DNA from: Zonotrichia leucophrys gambelii
Lineage: Eukaryota > Chordata > Aves > Passeriformes > Passerellidae
Length of the DNA: 64,000 bases
Assembly: GCF_028769735.1 (NCBI RefSeq)
Contig: NW_026992288.1
Location: 124,001-188,000 of the forward strand
Direction of reading: 5' to 3'
Shown: positions 23,059-34,185 of the stretch, piece by piece
Numbering within the stretch: position 1 is the first letter of the stretch
Layout of the letters: each line of letters starts with the position of its first letter
Notes under the pieces: model-generated
The model's database searches: none
Seen by the model: only the letters and a program-made list of their open reading frames with translations
What the model was told of the DNA's origin: nothing
Position numbers and translations under genes: made by a program

Positions 23059-23063
23059 GTCAC

Positions 23064-24905
23064 CTTCTTTGTCTGTGTCCATTGAGGATCAACAAATATC
23101 TGCTGTGTTTTCAATTGTGCAACTGCCTCCTACAGTCTCCTGTTTAATTGGAAGGGACATTTTAACAAAATTGGGAGTGGTGTTAACTAATCAGCACCCT
23201 TTGGGGTAATTGCCATTGCTTGGACTTTCCCCATTCCACTCACCTGGAAAACAGATACACCGGTGATGGTTAAGCAATGGCCACTAAAAGGGGAAAGCCT
23301 TATGCATGCTCATGAATTGGTAGAGGAACAATATTCAAAGGGACATTTACGACTTTCCACGAGCCCCTGGAATACACCTATTTTTTTTTGTGATCAAAAA
23401 GAAATCAGGGAAATATCGTTTAATACATGATTTGCGGGCTGTAAATGATCAAATGGAACCTATGGGGGCCTTACAGCCTGGTCTTCCAAATCCAGCTATG
23501 ATTCCAGAACACTGGCCACTCTTAATCATCGACTTAAGGGACTGTTTCTTCACCATTGCCCTACATCCTAATGATGCGACAAGAAAAAGGACAATGGAAA
23601 CATCAAATCATCACAGCAGTCCCTGCGGATAGTTTACAAACTTTGGAATTGTTGGCAGTAGTATGGGCAGTATCCAACTTACAGGGACCTTTAAATGTGG
23701 TTACAGACTCTATGTATGTTGCAGGAGTAGCCAAATGAATAGAGGAAGCAGCAATTAAGGAAGTGAATAATAAACGATTGTATGAACTGTTGGTACAATT
23801 AAGGAAAGCTCTACGGGAAAGAAATGCAGCGTATTCTGTGATTCATATCAGGAGCCATAAATGGTCTGAAGGTTTGGGAGAAGGAAATGAACGTGCAGAT
23901 AAATTGGTTACCCTACCCGTTGATAACTCTTGTCCTATTGATAAGCATACATTGGCCAGAGAAGCACATAGTAGATATCATCAAAATGCAAAAGGATTAG
24001 CAAAGCAATTTGAATTGAGTTTGTCAGAAGCTAAAGCTATTGTCAGAGCATGTCCAACATGTAGTTATCACAATGGTGGAATAGGTTTAGGTATTGGAGA
24101 TAATCCTCGAGGTTTAGAAATAAATGAGAAATGGCAAATGGATGTTACACATATAGCTAGATTTGGTAAAGTCAAATGTGTGCACGTCACTATAGACACG
24201 TATAGTCATTACATATGGGCTACGGCTCAAGCAGGAGAGAAAGCTATACATGTTATCAGACACCTGTTAAGTTGCTTTGCTGTCATGGGAGTTCCAAAAA
24301 GTATTAAAACAGATAATGCTCCGGCTTATGTGAGTGCTAGGGTTCAAAAATTTCTGAATCAATGGTCGGTTAAGCACGTGACAGGTATTCCACACTCCCC
24401 TACTGGACAGGCAATAGTGGAAAGAGCAAACGGTACCCTTAAGCAATATATTGAAAAACATCAAGATTTGAGAGATCGACAAGCATGTCTGGCTAAGGTG
24501 TTGTATGTAATTAATCATTTATGTATTTTTGGGGAAGATGATACCCCTCCTGCAATTAAACATCATCCAAGGTCAGGTCAGGAAAGTACTAAGGAAACAG
24601 AGGTCTGGGTTAGGTATAAGAACCCCAGTACAGGATTATGGGAAAAACCTGCAAAAGTATTATATTGGGGTCGGGGGTATCTTTGTGTTTCCTCACCTAC
24701 AGGGCCTCTGTGGGTGCCTGCTAAGTGGACTAAACCTGCTTCTGATGCAGCGCTTGGTGGAGCGTCTCACGGAGGAGGACAAGGAGCGACTGAAGAAGAA
24801 ACTGCTTTTGATCCTACGACCGCTACTGATACAGCTGAGGGGATACTCGGAAGTGGAGCACATAGCATTGTCACCCTACTGTTGGACAATCCAGGAACTG
24901 GTTGA
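23064..24905 (+). pseudogene. pol: ERV-1 pol: protease end, RT fragment, RNase H, integrase
   Basis: After the inserted LTR the protease tail is followed by a reverse transcriptase start with several stops. The open part begins near 23,390 ([14 protein letters not shown]) and includes catalytic motif [10 protein letters not shown], at about 23,530. At about 23,575 the sequence jumps straight into RNase H (VVTDSMYVAGV at about 23,695), so the YxDD motif, thumb and connection are gone. Integrase spans about 23,940-24,905. It has the zinc-binding His/Cys set ending CPTCSYH, the catalytic D,D,E residues in WQMDVTH, KTDNAP and QAIVERAN, and a C-terminal domain rich in Trp. Pol copies and integrates the genome; this copy lacks the polymerase core. 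Confidence 0.9.
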
Positions 24906-25482
24906 TTTTGCTGAATCATTATCAACTTTTTGTTTAACAAATCCATCAAAGGAACATTGCTATGCCTGTCGCGATCCACATTGTGCTGCTTGGGTAGCCC
25001 TGCTTTGTGGGGGTTGTGATAGAATTTTTTGGTTAGAACAATCGTTAATGTGTGATTTGTGGTGTCACCCTTGTTATTTTGAGCAGCGGTGGAGAGAAAA
25101 TTGGCAACATGAATTAAGGAGACAAACAGGGATAAATGCGTATGAAGCTTTACGTCTTTATGAGTCTCCTGAACGAAAAATTCTTGCTTATTATCGATGG
25201 GAAGTACAATGTTTTGAGAGGAGAACTGAGATTCAGAGTAAATCGCACATAATCTCTGTAAGGTGTAGAAAAGTAGTACCTTTAACACAGTGCTCAATTG
25301 TTGGACCCTTCACGGGGAATCCTGAAAGTGCACTAGACCACTGCATTGAAGAATTGCAGAAATTGAGTTTGCAAGTGGCAGGACCAGTAACAATAGGAGC
25401 AGCAAGTTTGAAGATAGATAAGAAAAAGAAGGCAAAAAAGGGAAAAGCTAATTTGCCTTCAAACTTATCTCACAAAAAATGA
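24745..25482 (+). CDS. Extra ERV-1 ORF between pol and env: cysteine-rich, lysine-rich tail, unrecognised
   Basis: The frame is open upstream to about 24,529, but there it only shadows integrase. The first sensible ATG is at 24,745-24,747, giving 245 residues. The start is a charged helix (EEDKERLKKK). The middle has clustered cysteines, CYACRDPHC, CGGC and CDLWCHPC, which could bind zinc. The last about 25 residues are lysine-rich (KKKKAKKGK). The stop TGA (25,480-25,482) overlaps the env ATG (25,479) as ATGA. It overlaps the integrase end by 161 bases. It is open throughout, unlike gag, pol and env of the same element. I do not recognise it; an accessory or regulatory protein, or an env leader product, are possibilities. 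Confidence 0.6.
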   Translation: MQRLVERLTEEDKERLKKKLLLILRPLLIQLRGYSEVEHIALSPYCWTIQELVDFAESLSTFCLTNPSKEHCYACRDPHCAAWVALLCGGCDRIFWLEQSLMCDLWCHPCYFEQRWRENWQHELRRQTGINAYEALRLYESPERKILAYYRWEVQCFERRTEIQSKSHIISVRCRKVVPLTQCSIVGPFTGNPESALDHCIEELQKLSLQVAGPVTIGAASLKIDKKKKAKKGKANLPSNLSHKK

Positions 25483-26864
25483 GGTTTGCTCTTGTTATAC
25501 TACTTAATGCTGTAATAGGTGAAGCAGTAGAAATAACACGTTTTAGTCAGCCAAGAAAAAATTTATGGGTAACACTTGCTAACCAAATTAACCAATCATC
25601 ACTCTGTCTTAGTCTTGGAGGAGTCACTAACCCATTTCGAACATGCCTGGTGGGACTTCCGGTATGGTCTCCTGGAGAATTTTGCAGTTTGATAAAAAAT
25701 CCGACCTTATGTATGCCCAGCATGTCAAACATCGAGTTGCCAGACCAACAAGAATATACTGCAGGTCAGAGTGATGGCTATCGTCAATGTTTACTGATCC
25801 AATCACTCAACACCTCTTTACATTCTCCTCCTGAGGAATTGGACCTTTTTGGCAGTACAAACGCCAGTTTGTCTAACACTACAACTGGTGGATGGTTTAG
25901 CTTTAAGTTTTCAAACCGACCAAAAGAAACATGGGCCACCCTAGATTCATTCCTGAATGTGAGCGAAATCTCTCCGCAGCATTACAGTAAATGTAACAGC
26001 ACAAAGATTACTGCACCAATGAAATTACCCACAGGAATATTTTTGATTTGCGGAGACAGGGCGTGGAATGGCATACCAGCTAGACCACAGGGTGGACCCT
26101 GTTATTTGGGAAAACTGTCATTGTTTCATCCTAATGTGTCCTTGCTAATGCAGCTGAGTCAAAATTCAAACAGAAAGAGACGTAGCATACATGACTTAGA
26201 CTGCAGCAGGATAGGAGATCCACAGTTTTAAGGCACATTCAAACAGGTGGTCGTTTCCACTATCTTGCCAGGAGGATCTGCCAATAAGGCTATGAATTTA
26301 GCAAAGCAATTAGGGTGCTGGGCAAAGGATGAGCTGAACAAGACATCACAAATTCTAGACATGCTAACCACAGATGTGCAGAGTGTTAACCATGCTGTTT
26401 TGCAAAATAGAGCTGCCATAGATTTTTTGCTTTTAGCACAAGGACATGGATGTGAGGAATTTGAAGGAATGTGTTGCATGAATCTGTCTGACCATTCGGT
26501 GTCCATTCACAGTAAGATAAAAGAACTGCAACAGGGACTTCACAATCTGAAGGAAGAAGAAGGTTTAGGAATTGACGAATGGCTTTAAAGCTTAGGACTT
26601 GGACCATGGCTGAGGAACCTTGTGATCTATGCTATATGACTGCTGGGTGTAATTTTACTGTTTTTGCTTATTTTGCCTTGTGTTTTTAATTGCATTCAAA
26701 ACATGGTCAGCCGTACAATAGCAAAAACCTGGCAGACTAATTTCCTTGCACAAGAAGAAAACGGGGGAAATGTGGAGAGCTTTATTAATAGTTGGTTAGC
26801 TGAGAAAGGCCATGCTGACATATTGCCGCCGGTTAAGTTGAGAAATCAGAAGTCAGCAAGCTGA
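25479..26864 (+). pseudogene. env: ERV-1 env, interrupted by nonsense codons
   Basis: The surface subunit starts at ATG 25,479 with a short hydrophobic leader (MRFALVILLNAVIGEA). It has several N-glycosylation sites and ends at a furin-type NRKRRS near 26,170-26,187. The transmembrane subunit follows in the same frame, with an immunosuppressive-like LQNRAAIDFLLL and the disulfide motif CEEFEGMCC (CX6CC) near 26,455-26,480. Stops at 26,229-26,231, 26,586-26,588 and just after 26,630 break the frame. The membrane anchor and tail (about 26,640-26,864) run into the LTR. CX6CC places it with gammaretrovirus/alpharetrovirus-type Envs, which bind a receptor and drive membrane fusion. This copy cannot make an anchored protein. 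Confidence 0.85.
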
Positions 26865-27145
26865 AAGGAGATGTCAGCAGTTAGCAATCAGTGGCCTTGC
26901 TGCATAATGGAGAAAGGGAGTAGAGATTAGTCCTGAATATCTCCTAAGAATATGTAGAAAGTATCAAAAGTAGGACCATAGGAATGTAAAAGTAGGTGTA
27001 ACTGCTGATATGTAACTAACCAATCCTGAGCTCAACTTTTGCAATATGCATGAAGTTCATTACGAACTGTATTTAACCCGCCGTGCTGATCAATAAAATT
27101 GGGCCTGTGATGATCAACTGATGTCCTGGTCTCCTTCCTTCGACA
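26771..27145 (+). repeat. 3' LTR of ERV-1, possible promoter for the following gene
   Basis: Preceded by the purine tract aacgggggaaa, the LTR runs from TGTGGAGAGC to TTCGACA, 375 bp like its partner. TATTTAA lies at 27,070-27,076 and AATAAA at 27,092-27,097. An ATG at 27,121 is followed by an open frame that crosses the LTR boundary into the first MROH exon. The bases after the LTR (acctgg) do not clearly match those before the 5' LTR (agcttg). Confidence 0.95.
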
Positions 27146-30100
27146 ACCTGGCAGTGCCTGAGCTGGCCTGGGTGGAGGAGGAGGAAGAAGGCCCTGCAGC
27201 TGCCCCGGCACAGCAGACTGAAGAGGTGGTGCCGTTTCAGCCACTGCAGGAGGGTGAGTGGCAGAGCAGGGCCACAGGACTGGTGCCTGCTGCCAGCTTG
27301 AACCCCATGCCGTGCCGTGCCGTGCCATGCTATCCCTGGGGACATGCCCACGGACAGGACGGAAGAGGGGCCGGGCAGACACCCTGCAGTGGCCGGGCTC
27401 CATCCCCTGGGGCATCTCGGGGCTCTCTCTGCCTGGGGATGGCAGGGCTGGGCCGTGTTGTCCGGCCTCTCCCGCAGCCCCTCATCTCTGGCTGCGCTCG
27501 CTCTTTGCCAGATGCAGCCCTGGAGCGCACACAAGAGCAGGAGTCCAGCCGTGGCCGCTTCCGCAGAACAGCGCAGGTACCTGCAGCCACCCCCACCTGG
27601 GCTGGGCCTGCTGTCCCTGCTCAGCCCAGCACCGTGTGTGCAGCACTGCATGCAACATCCCCGGCTTCTTGCCCTTCTCCTACAGTTCGTTTGCAACTTC
27701 CTCAAGAGAATTGAGGAGGAAGAGACCATCGCCACGGGCGTAGGCCTCAGACCATACTCGCCCATCTTCCTCAGCAAGACCAGTGCTGCTCTGCTGTCTA
27801 TGCTTGTCGAGGAAGATTTTTACACTCCAAAGCAAGTAAGCAGCCTGTGGCCAGGCTTTGATCCTCCCAGCAATTGCTTGGCCTCCGCAGCCATGCATGC
27901 TGCTTGCTGTGAGCCTTTCAGGCCACATGGCAGTGGGGTGGGAAGGGAAGCACTCCTCTGGGGAAGCTGGGAACATTGCTCCCTCTGGCAGCTTTCCAAG
28001 TCTCCCCGTGCCTTCTCCAGGTGCCTGCCATGGTGAGCTACATCCACCAGTGGCTCATGGCCAATGGTTCTGCTGAGCACAGGCTGGACAAGACCCTGCT
28101 GGATCTCACCCAAGCACAGCCAAATGACGCAGTCGTGACGCTCCTGCGTGTGGCCCCGTCCTGTGACAGGTATGGGGCCCACCTGCCCACAGGGCTCAGG
28201 CCTCCCCAGCCCATCACCCTGCACAGCCTGCCCCAGGTGTCGGAGCAACAGAGAGTTCCAGGGCCCTCTGGATGCTCCCTTTCCCAGCCCTGCCATGTCA
28301 GCCCCTGAGCCTGCTGCCATGCTCCCTTGCCGCCTCTCAGGGCTCTGTCCCCACAGGCCTGGGCTGTCTGGCTGCTGCTGGCAGGGGGGCAGTGGGCAGA
28401 GGCAGAAATGGCAGCCGGCTCAGCTGCCCCCGCTGCTGTGTCTGAGACCCCCCTGAGACACAGCTCTAACCCCACAGAGCTGCCATGACCATGTGGAAGA
28501 CCATCATGGGCTCAGCCAGGACTGCGGAGCTGGCGCAGCTGATCCTCCTGGATGTGCTGGGGAGCTGGCCAGAGTACAGCACCTGCACCTCCAATGGGGA
28601 CGAAACGGGTGTCTTTGCCCTGGCTGTGAGTTTCTGCAACTGGACTTTGCAGGCCCCAAGGCTGCCTCTCCAGCAGCTCTCCATCCTCCTTCCCCCACTG
28701 CATCTCCCTGCCTCAGGCGCTGCCCTGAAACCTGGCCCAGTGCAGCTTCAGGCCCACCAGGCCCCATGCTCTCCCTGCCAAGGTCTCTCCAGGCCTCTCC
28801 CTGCCACGCTCGGGCCCAGCCACACGCACACCTCGGCACTGAGCGCTGTCTCGGGGGGCTTTGTCCTTTGCAGGCAACCGTGGTGATGTGGAAGATCCTC
28901 CAGGTGCCCTGTCTGCCACGGATCTTGAAGGTGTATTTCCCCCGCCTATTTGTGCATCTGCTATTCCAAGTGTTCTTCAGCACTCTGGATATGCCAGAGG
29001 CGGTGGACACCTTCTGGAAGGGATGCCAGGAAGAGCACGGCCTTGCCACCAGCCCCAACAGGTGCCCCATGCCACTCCTCCTGTCCCTGCCACGTGGCCG
29101 GCCAAGGAGCCAGTGCTGCCGGTGTGACCTGGGCTTTGCTGCGCACACAGGTTTGCAGTGCGCACCCTCAAGTCCCTGCTCTGCCTTCTCCGCTGCGAGG
29201 ATGTGGTGGTGGCAATGGAGCGCAGGTGTGCCTGGGACACGCTGCTCTCTCTTGACACTCACCACTTTGCCGTGGCTCTGCTGGCCAGGTGAGACCCCCT
29301 TCTCCCCACTGCCTCTGCCATTGCTGCTCTGTGCCCAGGTGGCCCACAAAGTGTCCGTGGTGGCCATGGGCCAGAGGGCCTTGTCACTAAAGGAATGGCC
29401 AAGCAGACTGGAAAAGGCTGGCAGAGGAGGGTGCTCATGAGCAACCAACTCCCAAATGGCCCACGTCCCCTTGCCGGAAGGGTGCTGGGGAAAGATGAGA
29501 ACTGGATGAGTCACGCCTGGGAGAGGTTTGCCTCACTGGCTCAGGGTCTCGTTTCCTTTTTCCCCTCTTCAGAGAAATTCGCCGCTTAGCCATCCACTTC
29601 TGTTCCGCGGTTGCATTCTACCTGCTCGCCCTGCTCGGCAAAGAGATGCCATACTGGGATTTCCCTGCCCTGGCATTCCTTGTGGAGGTGAGCCTCAAGG
29701 CCAGCGCTGCCTGGCTGAGCGGCCTCCCAGCCCTCTGGCCTCTGGCAGCCACAGCTGCCAGGACAGTGCCCGTGCCCTGTGCTGCTGCCTGGGCCCGGCC
29801 CTGTGCGCTTCTGGGCTCCTGCCGGCCGGCCGGCTCCCCTGTCACTGCCCTGTGCCTTTCAGGTCCTCGAGTGCCTGGACTTGAGGGAATGCAGTGACAG
29901 TGTTCTGGAGATCCTGGCACAGAACCTGCAGAGCGAGCACATGGCCAGGCTTGCCACTACTTGGCACTCCGAGGCCTCGTAGTGCTGGGCAAGAATCCCT
30001 TGATGGTGAGAAGGGGGCAGTGGCTGAAGCCGTGCAGGCAGCAGCATGAGGCTGGGCAACGCAGTCGCTTGGCCTTGCCTGGGCTTCGGCCGCTGGGGCA

Positions 30101-32197
30101 GCTCTTCCCATCTCTCCTGCTTCCCACTTCAGCTGCCCCAGTGCTTCGGGACAGGCCTTTGGCCTCTGGGCCCTGCGGCAGCAGGGCGGCCTTTCACAAA
30201 GTCGTGTTCCGCACAGGCTGAAAAAATGCGGAGCCTGACTGAAAGTCTAGTGGAGCTCCTGGAGGAAAATGACAGCGACATGATCAGGATGAGCATTCTT
30301 CTACTCAGATATTTGCTCCTGGATAATGGTGCTCCAATAGCCACCCCCATCGCCCTGCAGCTGGCTGAGGCGCTCCTGCCACTCTTTGACAGCGTAAGGC
30401 TCTGTGCCCACAGCCACGGCCACTGGCTGCTGCCCGGACCCTTGGTGCCCTGTGCAGATGCACGCCTGTGCCCTGGGGGGCCTGAAGCAGCTGATGCTCA
30501 GGTCTTTTGCCCTTTCCTTTCATCCACGATGATATCCAGGTGCAGCTGAGCTCCATGGCTCTCTTTCAAGAGATGCTGGACTTATTAACAGAAGAGGCAA
30601 GAAAGGCCCTCAAGTCCCACGTGCGCCAGAGCCTGCTCCCTCTCTACTTCCACTGCCATGATGAGAATCAGACTGTTGCTGAGGTGAGCACTTGTGGCCA
30701 GCTGCTGTGCCCCTGGCAGGGGCTTGGGCTGCCTCCTGCCCTGGCACCTTGTGGGCTGCAGCCTCCTCCAGCCTGTGCCACTGGGATGCTCCTGTGCCCT
30801 GGACTGTGGGGCCATCTGTGCACGTCTGTCCCTCTCCAGGCCTCCCGGGAAACGCTGCATTCCTCAGCCAGATTCCTGAAGAGGAGGGATATAGAACAAA
30901 TGCTACACGTGGATCAGAGCTTTGGGGAGTGCCTGGTAAGTACAGCAGAGATCCCCCAGCCTCAGCATGGCGAAGGTCCCTGAGGGCGGTGCTCAGTGTG
31001 CGGGGCTAACAGCTGTGCCCGCTGCTGCAGCCAGAGGCCGCGCGGGCTCTTCTCCAGGCTCCCGTGGGCCCGAGTCGGGTGCTCATGGAGCCCCGGCCCG
31101 GCGGGGCTGCGGGGCGGCACCGCGGCTCCCCGGGCAGCAGCCGGCCCTCTGCCCCCTCCCCTCGGGAGCCCCTGGCCAGCGGCTGCTGGCCGCGCCTCAG
31201 GGCTGTGCGGGCAGGCGAGGCCGGCGATGGGCGCAGGCGGCGCCCGGCCCAGGAGCTGAGCCCGCGCCAACCCTTCCCTCCTGCCGCTCTCTGCAGCTGG
31301 CAGAGGACAGGAGCCGAGCGGCCGAGCACCTGCGCCGGGCACTGCACTACCTGCAGAGCCCACAGGAGTCCCTGCGAGAGGCGGCCGTCAGGTTCATGGG
31401 TGAGTCCCGAGCCCGGGCTCCTCCCCGGCCCGCCGCAGCTCGGCCTCGGCCCCGCCTGCTGCCCCGGCAGCGCCGGCCCGGCCCTGGAGCCCCGCCTGGC
31501 CTGGGCGTTGCTGCCGCCCTCTGGCAGCCGTGCCCTGGGGCGGCAGCGTGCGGCAAGGGCCCGGGCTGAGCTCTGCCTGGCCGGCAGCCCGTGTGGCCAC
31601 AGCGCCGGCAGCGCCGCTGGCAGGGAGCTGTGCCGCTGGGGCCGTGACAGGCTCTGTGTTCACAGGCATGGCCGGGCGGCGCCTGAGGGGGCAGCAGCAA
31701 GAGCTGCAGCTGATCTGCACTGGTGAGTGAGTGAGGGCAGCGGGCTGACCGCGGGGGCTGGAGGGGGCAGCTGCAAGCCCTGCCCCGGCTGCGGAGGGAT
31801 CTGCACCCGTGGGCAGAGCACACAGAGATATCAGGGCTACGTGTGCCATTCGTGGCCAGCAACTTCGGGCTGATCCCCTCGCTCCCTGCTCCCTGCGGGC
31901 CATGGCCAGAGACGACCGGGATGGCCCTGGCAGGGGGCTCTCCTCGGCTCCCTGCATATGCGGGATGTGACCTTGCCTCTGTTCCTCTTTCTTGCAGCCC
32001 TTGAAGGAATGGCATATGACAGCAGTCCTGCAATCAGAGATGCTGCAGTAGAATTTTGTTTAGTTCTCCGGGCTCTTGAGAGAGCTCCCTACTCCCCATG
32101 GCAGAAGCTGCGAGATCGATTCCGCAGTGCATGGAGGAAACGGCCTCGTCTTTGCTGCACTGCCTTACTATTCTGCTGCAGCTCCCCGGAGAGGTGA
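27146..32197 (+). pseudogene. MROH (Maestro heat-like repeat) gene, 5'-truncated, 15 exons
   Basis: Exons with good splice sites: 27146(LTR junction)-27253, 27512-27576, 27686-27835, 28021-28169, 28478-28625, 28874-29061, 29151-29288, 29573-29687, 29863-30005, 30217-30393, 30540-30683, 30840-30935, 31297-31399, 31666-31722 and 31998-32197 (TGA). Phases join in frame throughout except in exon 9. The product is a stack of HEAT-like helical pairs with hallmark pieces such as ALRGLVVLGKNPLM, SLLPLYFHCHDEN and EASRETL-like ASRETLHSSARFL, typical of the MROH family whose cellular role is poorly known. Exon 9 is 143 bases, not a multiple of three: the frame is lost near 29,955 and hits TAG at about 29,980. 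About 660 codons are present against more than 1,000 in full-length relatives. It is either a pseudogene or a truncated allele. Which MROH member it is, I cannot say. Confidence 0.8.
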
Positions 32198-33684
32198 TCT
32201 GCAACACGCAGTCTGCTTGGGCCATTTGAGCCAGCAGGAATTTTCTTTTGCCTTCTTCTAGATTTTTGTGTTTGTATTTCTGTTGTTTTTGATTGTGTAA
32301 ATATAAAATATCTTACAATACACAGAGTCCCAGGATCTTTCTTTTCCTGCGCAAGGTCTGTAGGGCATAAGAGAAGAGGGGGAAAAGGTTGCTTGTACTC
32401 AGACTGCTGCCCAGGTGTGCAGTGTTGCAGGGAAAATGACCAGAAGCCTTTTGGCCTTTGTTGGTTCTCCTGAAGCCTTTGTGCTGCCCACAGAGCGGCT
32501 GGGCAAGGGCCGGAGCTGCGGGGATCCCTGCCAGAGCGGTGCCTGGAGATGGCCACAAGCCCTGTGCCGGACAGGAAGGGCCATCCGTGTCCTCCTGCCC
32601 GTCTGCTGCTGGCTGCAGTGCTGAGGGCTCCCAGGTGCCTCTGGATGGGGTTCCTCTGGAGCTGCTGTGGGGCTGCGGCGCTGCTGCCGGCAAGCTTGGC
32701 CAGGCTGGGGGACACCCTGAGGGGCTGAGGCACTGCTAAACCCTGAGCAATTGGCTGGCAGAGGCCATAAGGAGCCCCCTGGCAGCCGCCTGGATCCCGA
32801 CAGCCGGCTGCTCTGGCGCTTCCAGGTCGGTGGCTGGTTGGAGAGACGCCCTGGAATCAGGCGCGGAACCCTGGTCCTGGCCTTTCAGGGCTGTGAGGCC
32901 AGCTGTTGTGGGGCTGGGGGGGTGCCCTCCCAGTGCTCCAGACTGGAGCCCCCCGCCCCTCAGCCTTAGGCATTGAGCTCCACTGCCTGATATCCACGTC
33001 TTGTTCCTCTTGCTGTGGGGGAGGCCGAGCTCTGTGGCTTTAGGCCCCATGGAGCCAGAAGAGCAGCAGCTTTGAGCCCACAGGGGCCACAGAAAGGCCC
33101 TCTTGGACCACGGACCGTCCTGTCCTTCCCAGGCCAGGGACACATGAGAATGCAGCGGGCACCTTCAGGGTGCCACGCTGCCTTTGCACTGGGCCACCTC
33201 CCTGTGCTGTGCACGGCTGGCTCTTTGCTTTGCTGCTCTCGGCCTTGTGTCGTCGTACTCCTCTGGCTGCCTGCAGCCAGGGGCAGCCCTATCAGGAGGG
33301 TGAAAGGCCCCGTCTCCAACATCTCAAGAGGGAAATGGAGCTCTCCCGGCCCTCAGCCCACGCTGTAAGCAGAGCAGAGCCTTTTCCCCAGCCCCGTTGC
33401 CTTTCTGCCTGCTTCTGGTCCCTGGCCACCGTGACCCACTGCACTCGCTCTGAGTCACCTACAGCATGCCTGGTGCCTCTTGATTTCCTGACCCTGGCAT
33501 GTGAGGCTCACTGAGGGAAAGGTGGCTGTCCCAATGCTGAGGGCACACGTGGCTCACTGAGCAGACTTGAGGCTTCCCCAGCAGCTTGCAGGTGCCTTAT
33601 GTGTCATGTTACAGTGCTTGTGCTCCTGCCTCTTCCTGTCCCTCTTCTCACCCTCACCCAACCTGCACCCTCTGACCTCCTTTT
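32198..33684. other. No gene recognised (downstream of the MROH gene)
   Basis: After the MROH stop there is an AT-rich stretch (atataaaatatcttac near 32,300) that may include the 3' end of the transcript; no AATAAA is obvious. The rest is GC-moderate sequence with overlapping chance frames and no recognised domain. Confidence 0.5.
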
Positions 33685-34142
33685 GTTGCCCCATCGATAA
33701 AGGACACAAAACTCGGATAAGTTTTGTTCGGTGCTTTATTAAAGGGCCCGGGGGCCTGCGGACTAGCGTCCCCAAATCAGAGCCCCAAAATTCACACACG
33801 GGTGTTTTCCTTTTATATACATGCAATTCATAACAGGGTCTCCAAGAAACAGTGCCCATTTGCCAAGCGACAGACCCCTTGTAATACATTCCCTAGTTCA
33901 CACGCAAAATCATAAATCTTCTGCTTGTCGTATTGTATGCTGCCCCCAAACCGGTTCGTCTTCTTTACTCTCCTACCCTGGTTTAATGTTTATCTAAGTT
34001 CCTAAGACTACCTGCTAGGTTACACAGAACTCAACACATAATATCAACGGCTACAAACTGTTTTTAAGAAACCAATTCACATACACAACTCATAACTAAA
34101 TTGTAATAAAACATTTTGCTAAATTTCATTTCTTTTCCAACA
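33685..34142 (-). repeat. 3' LTR of provirus ERV-2 (minus strand)
   Basis: Read on the plus strand it runs from TGTTGCCCC to TTTTCCAACA (458 bp). On the minus strand there is a TATATAAAAGG box at about 33,811-33,818 and an AATAAA at 33,740-33,735. The partner LTR at 41,440-41,895 has the same boundaries and landmarks. A clear target-site duplication is not visible: the flanks are ...cctccttt and ccttaatt..., with cctt[t/a] as the best weak candidate. Confidence 0.93.
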
Positions 34143-34185
34143 TTTCCCCCCTTTTGAGCATCCTTCAGTCCTGCTGCAAGGATGC

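Noticed and set aside
24529..24744. Upstream extension of the extra ERV-1 frame
   Set aside because: This part only shadows the integrase C terminus in another frame; the ATG at 24,745 is the more sensible start.
33678..33684. Target-site duplication for ERV-2 (ccttt against cctta)
   Set aside because: One mismatch in five bases of low-complexity sequence is not convincing; I leave the flank question open.
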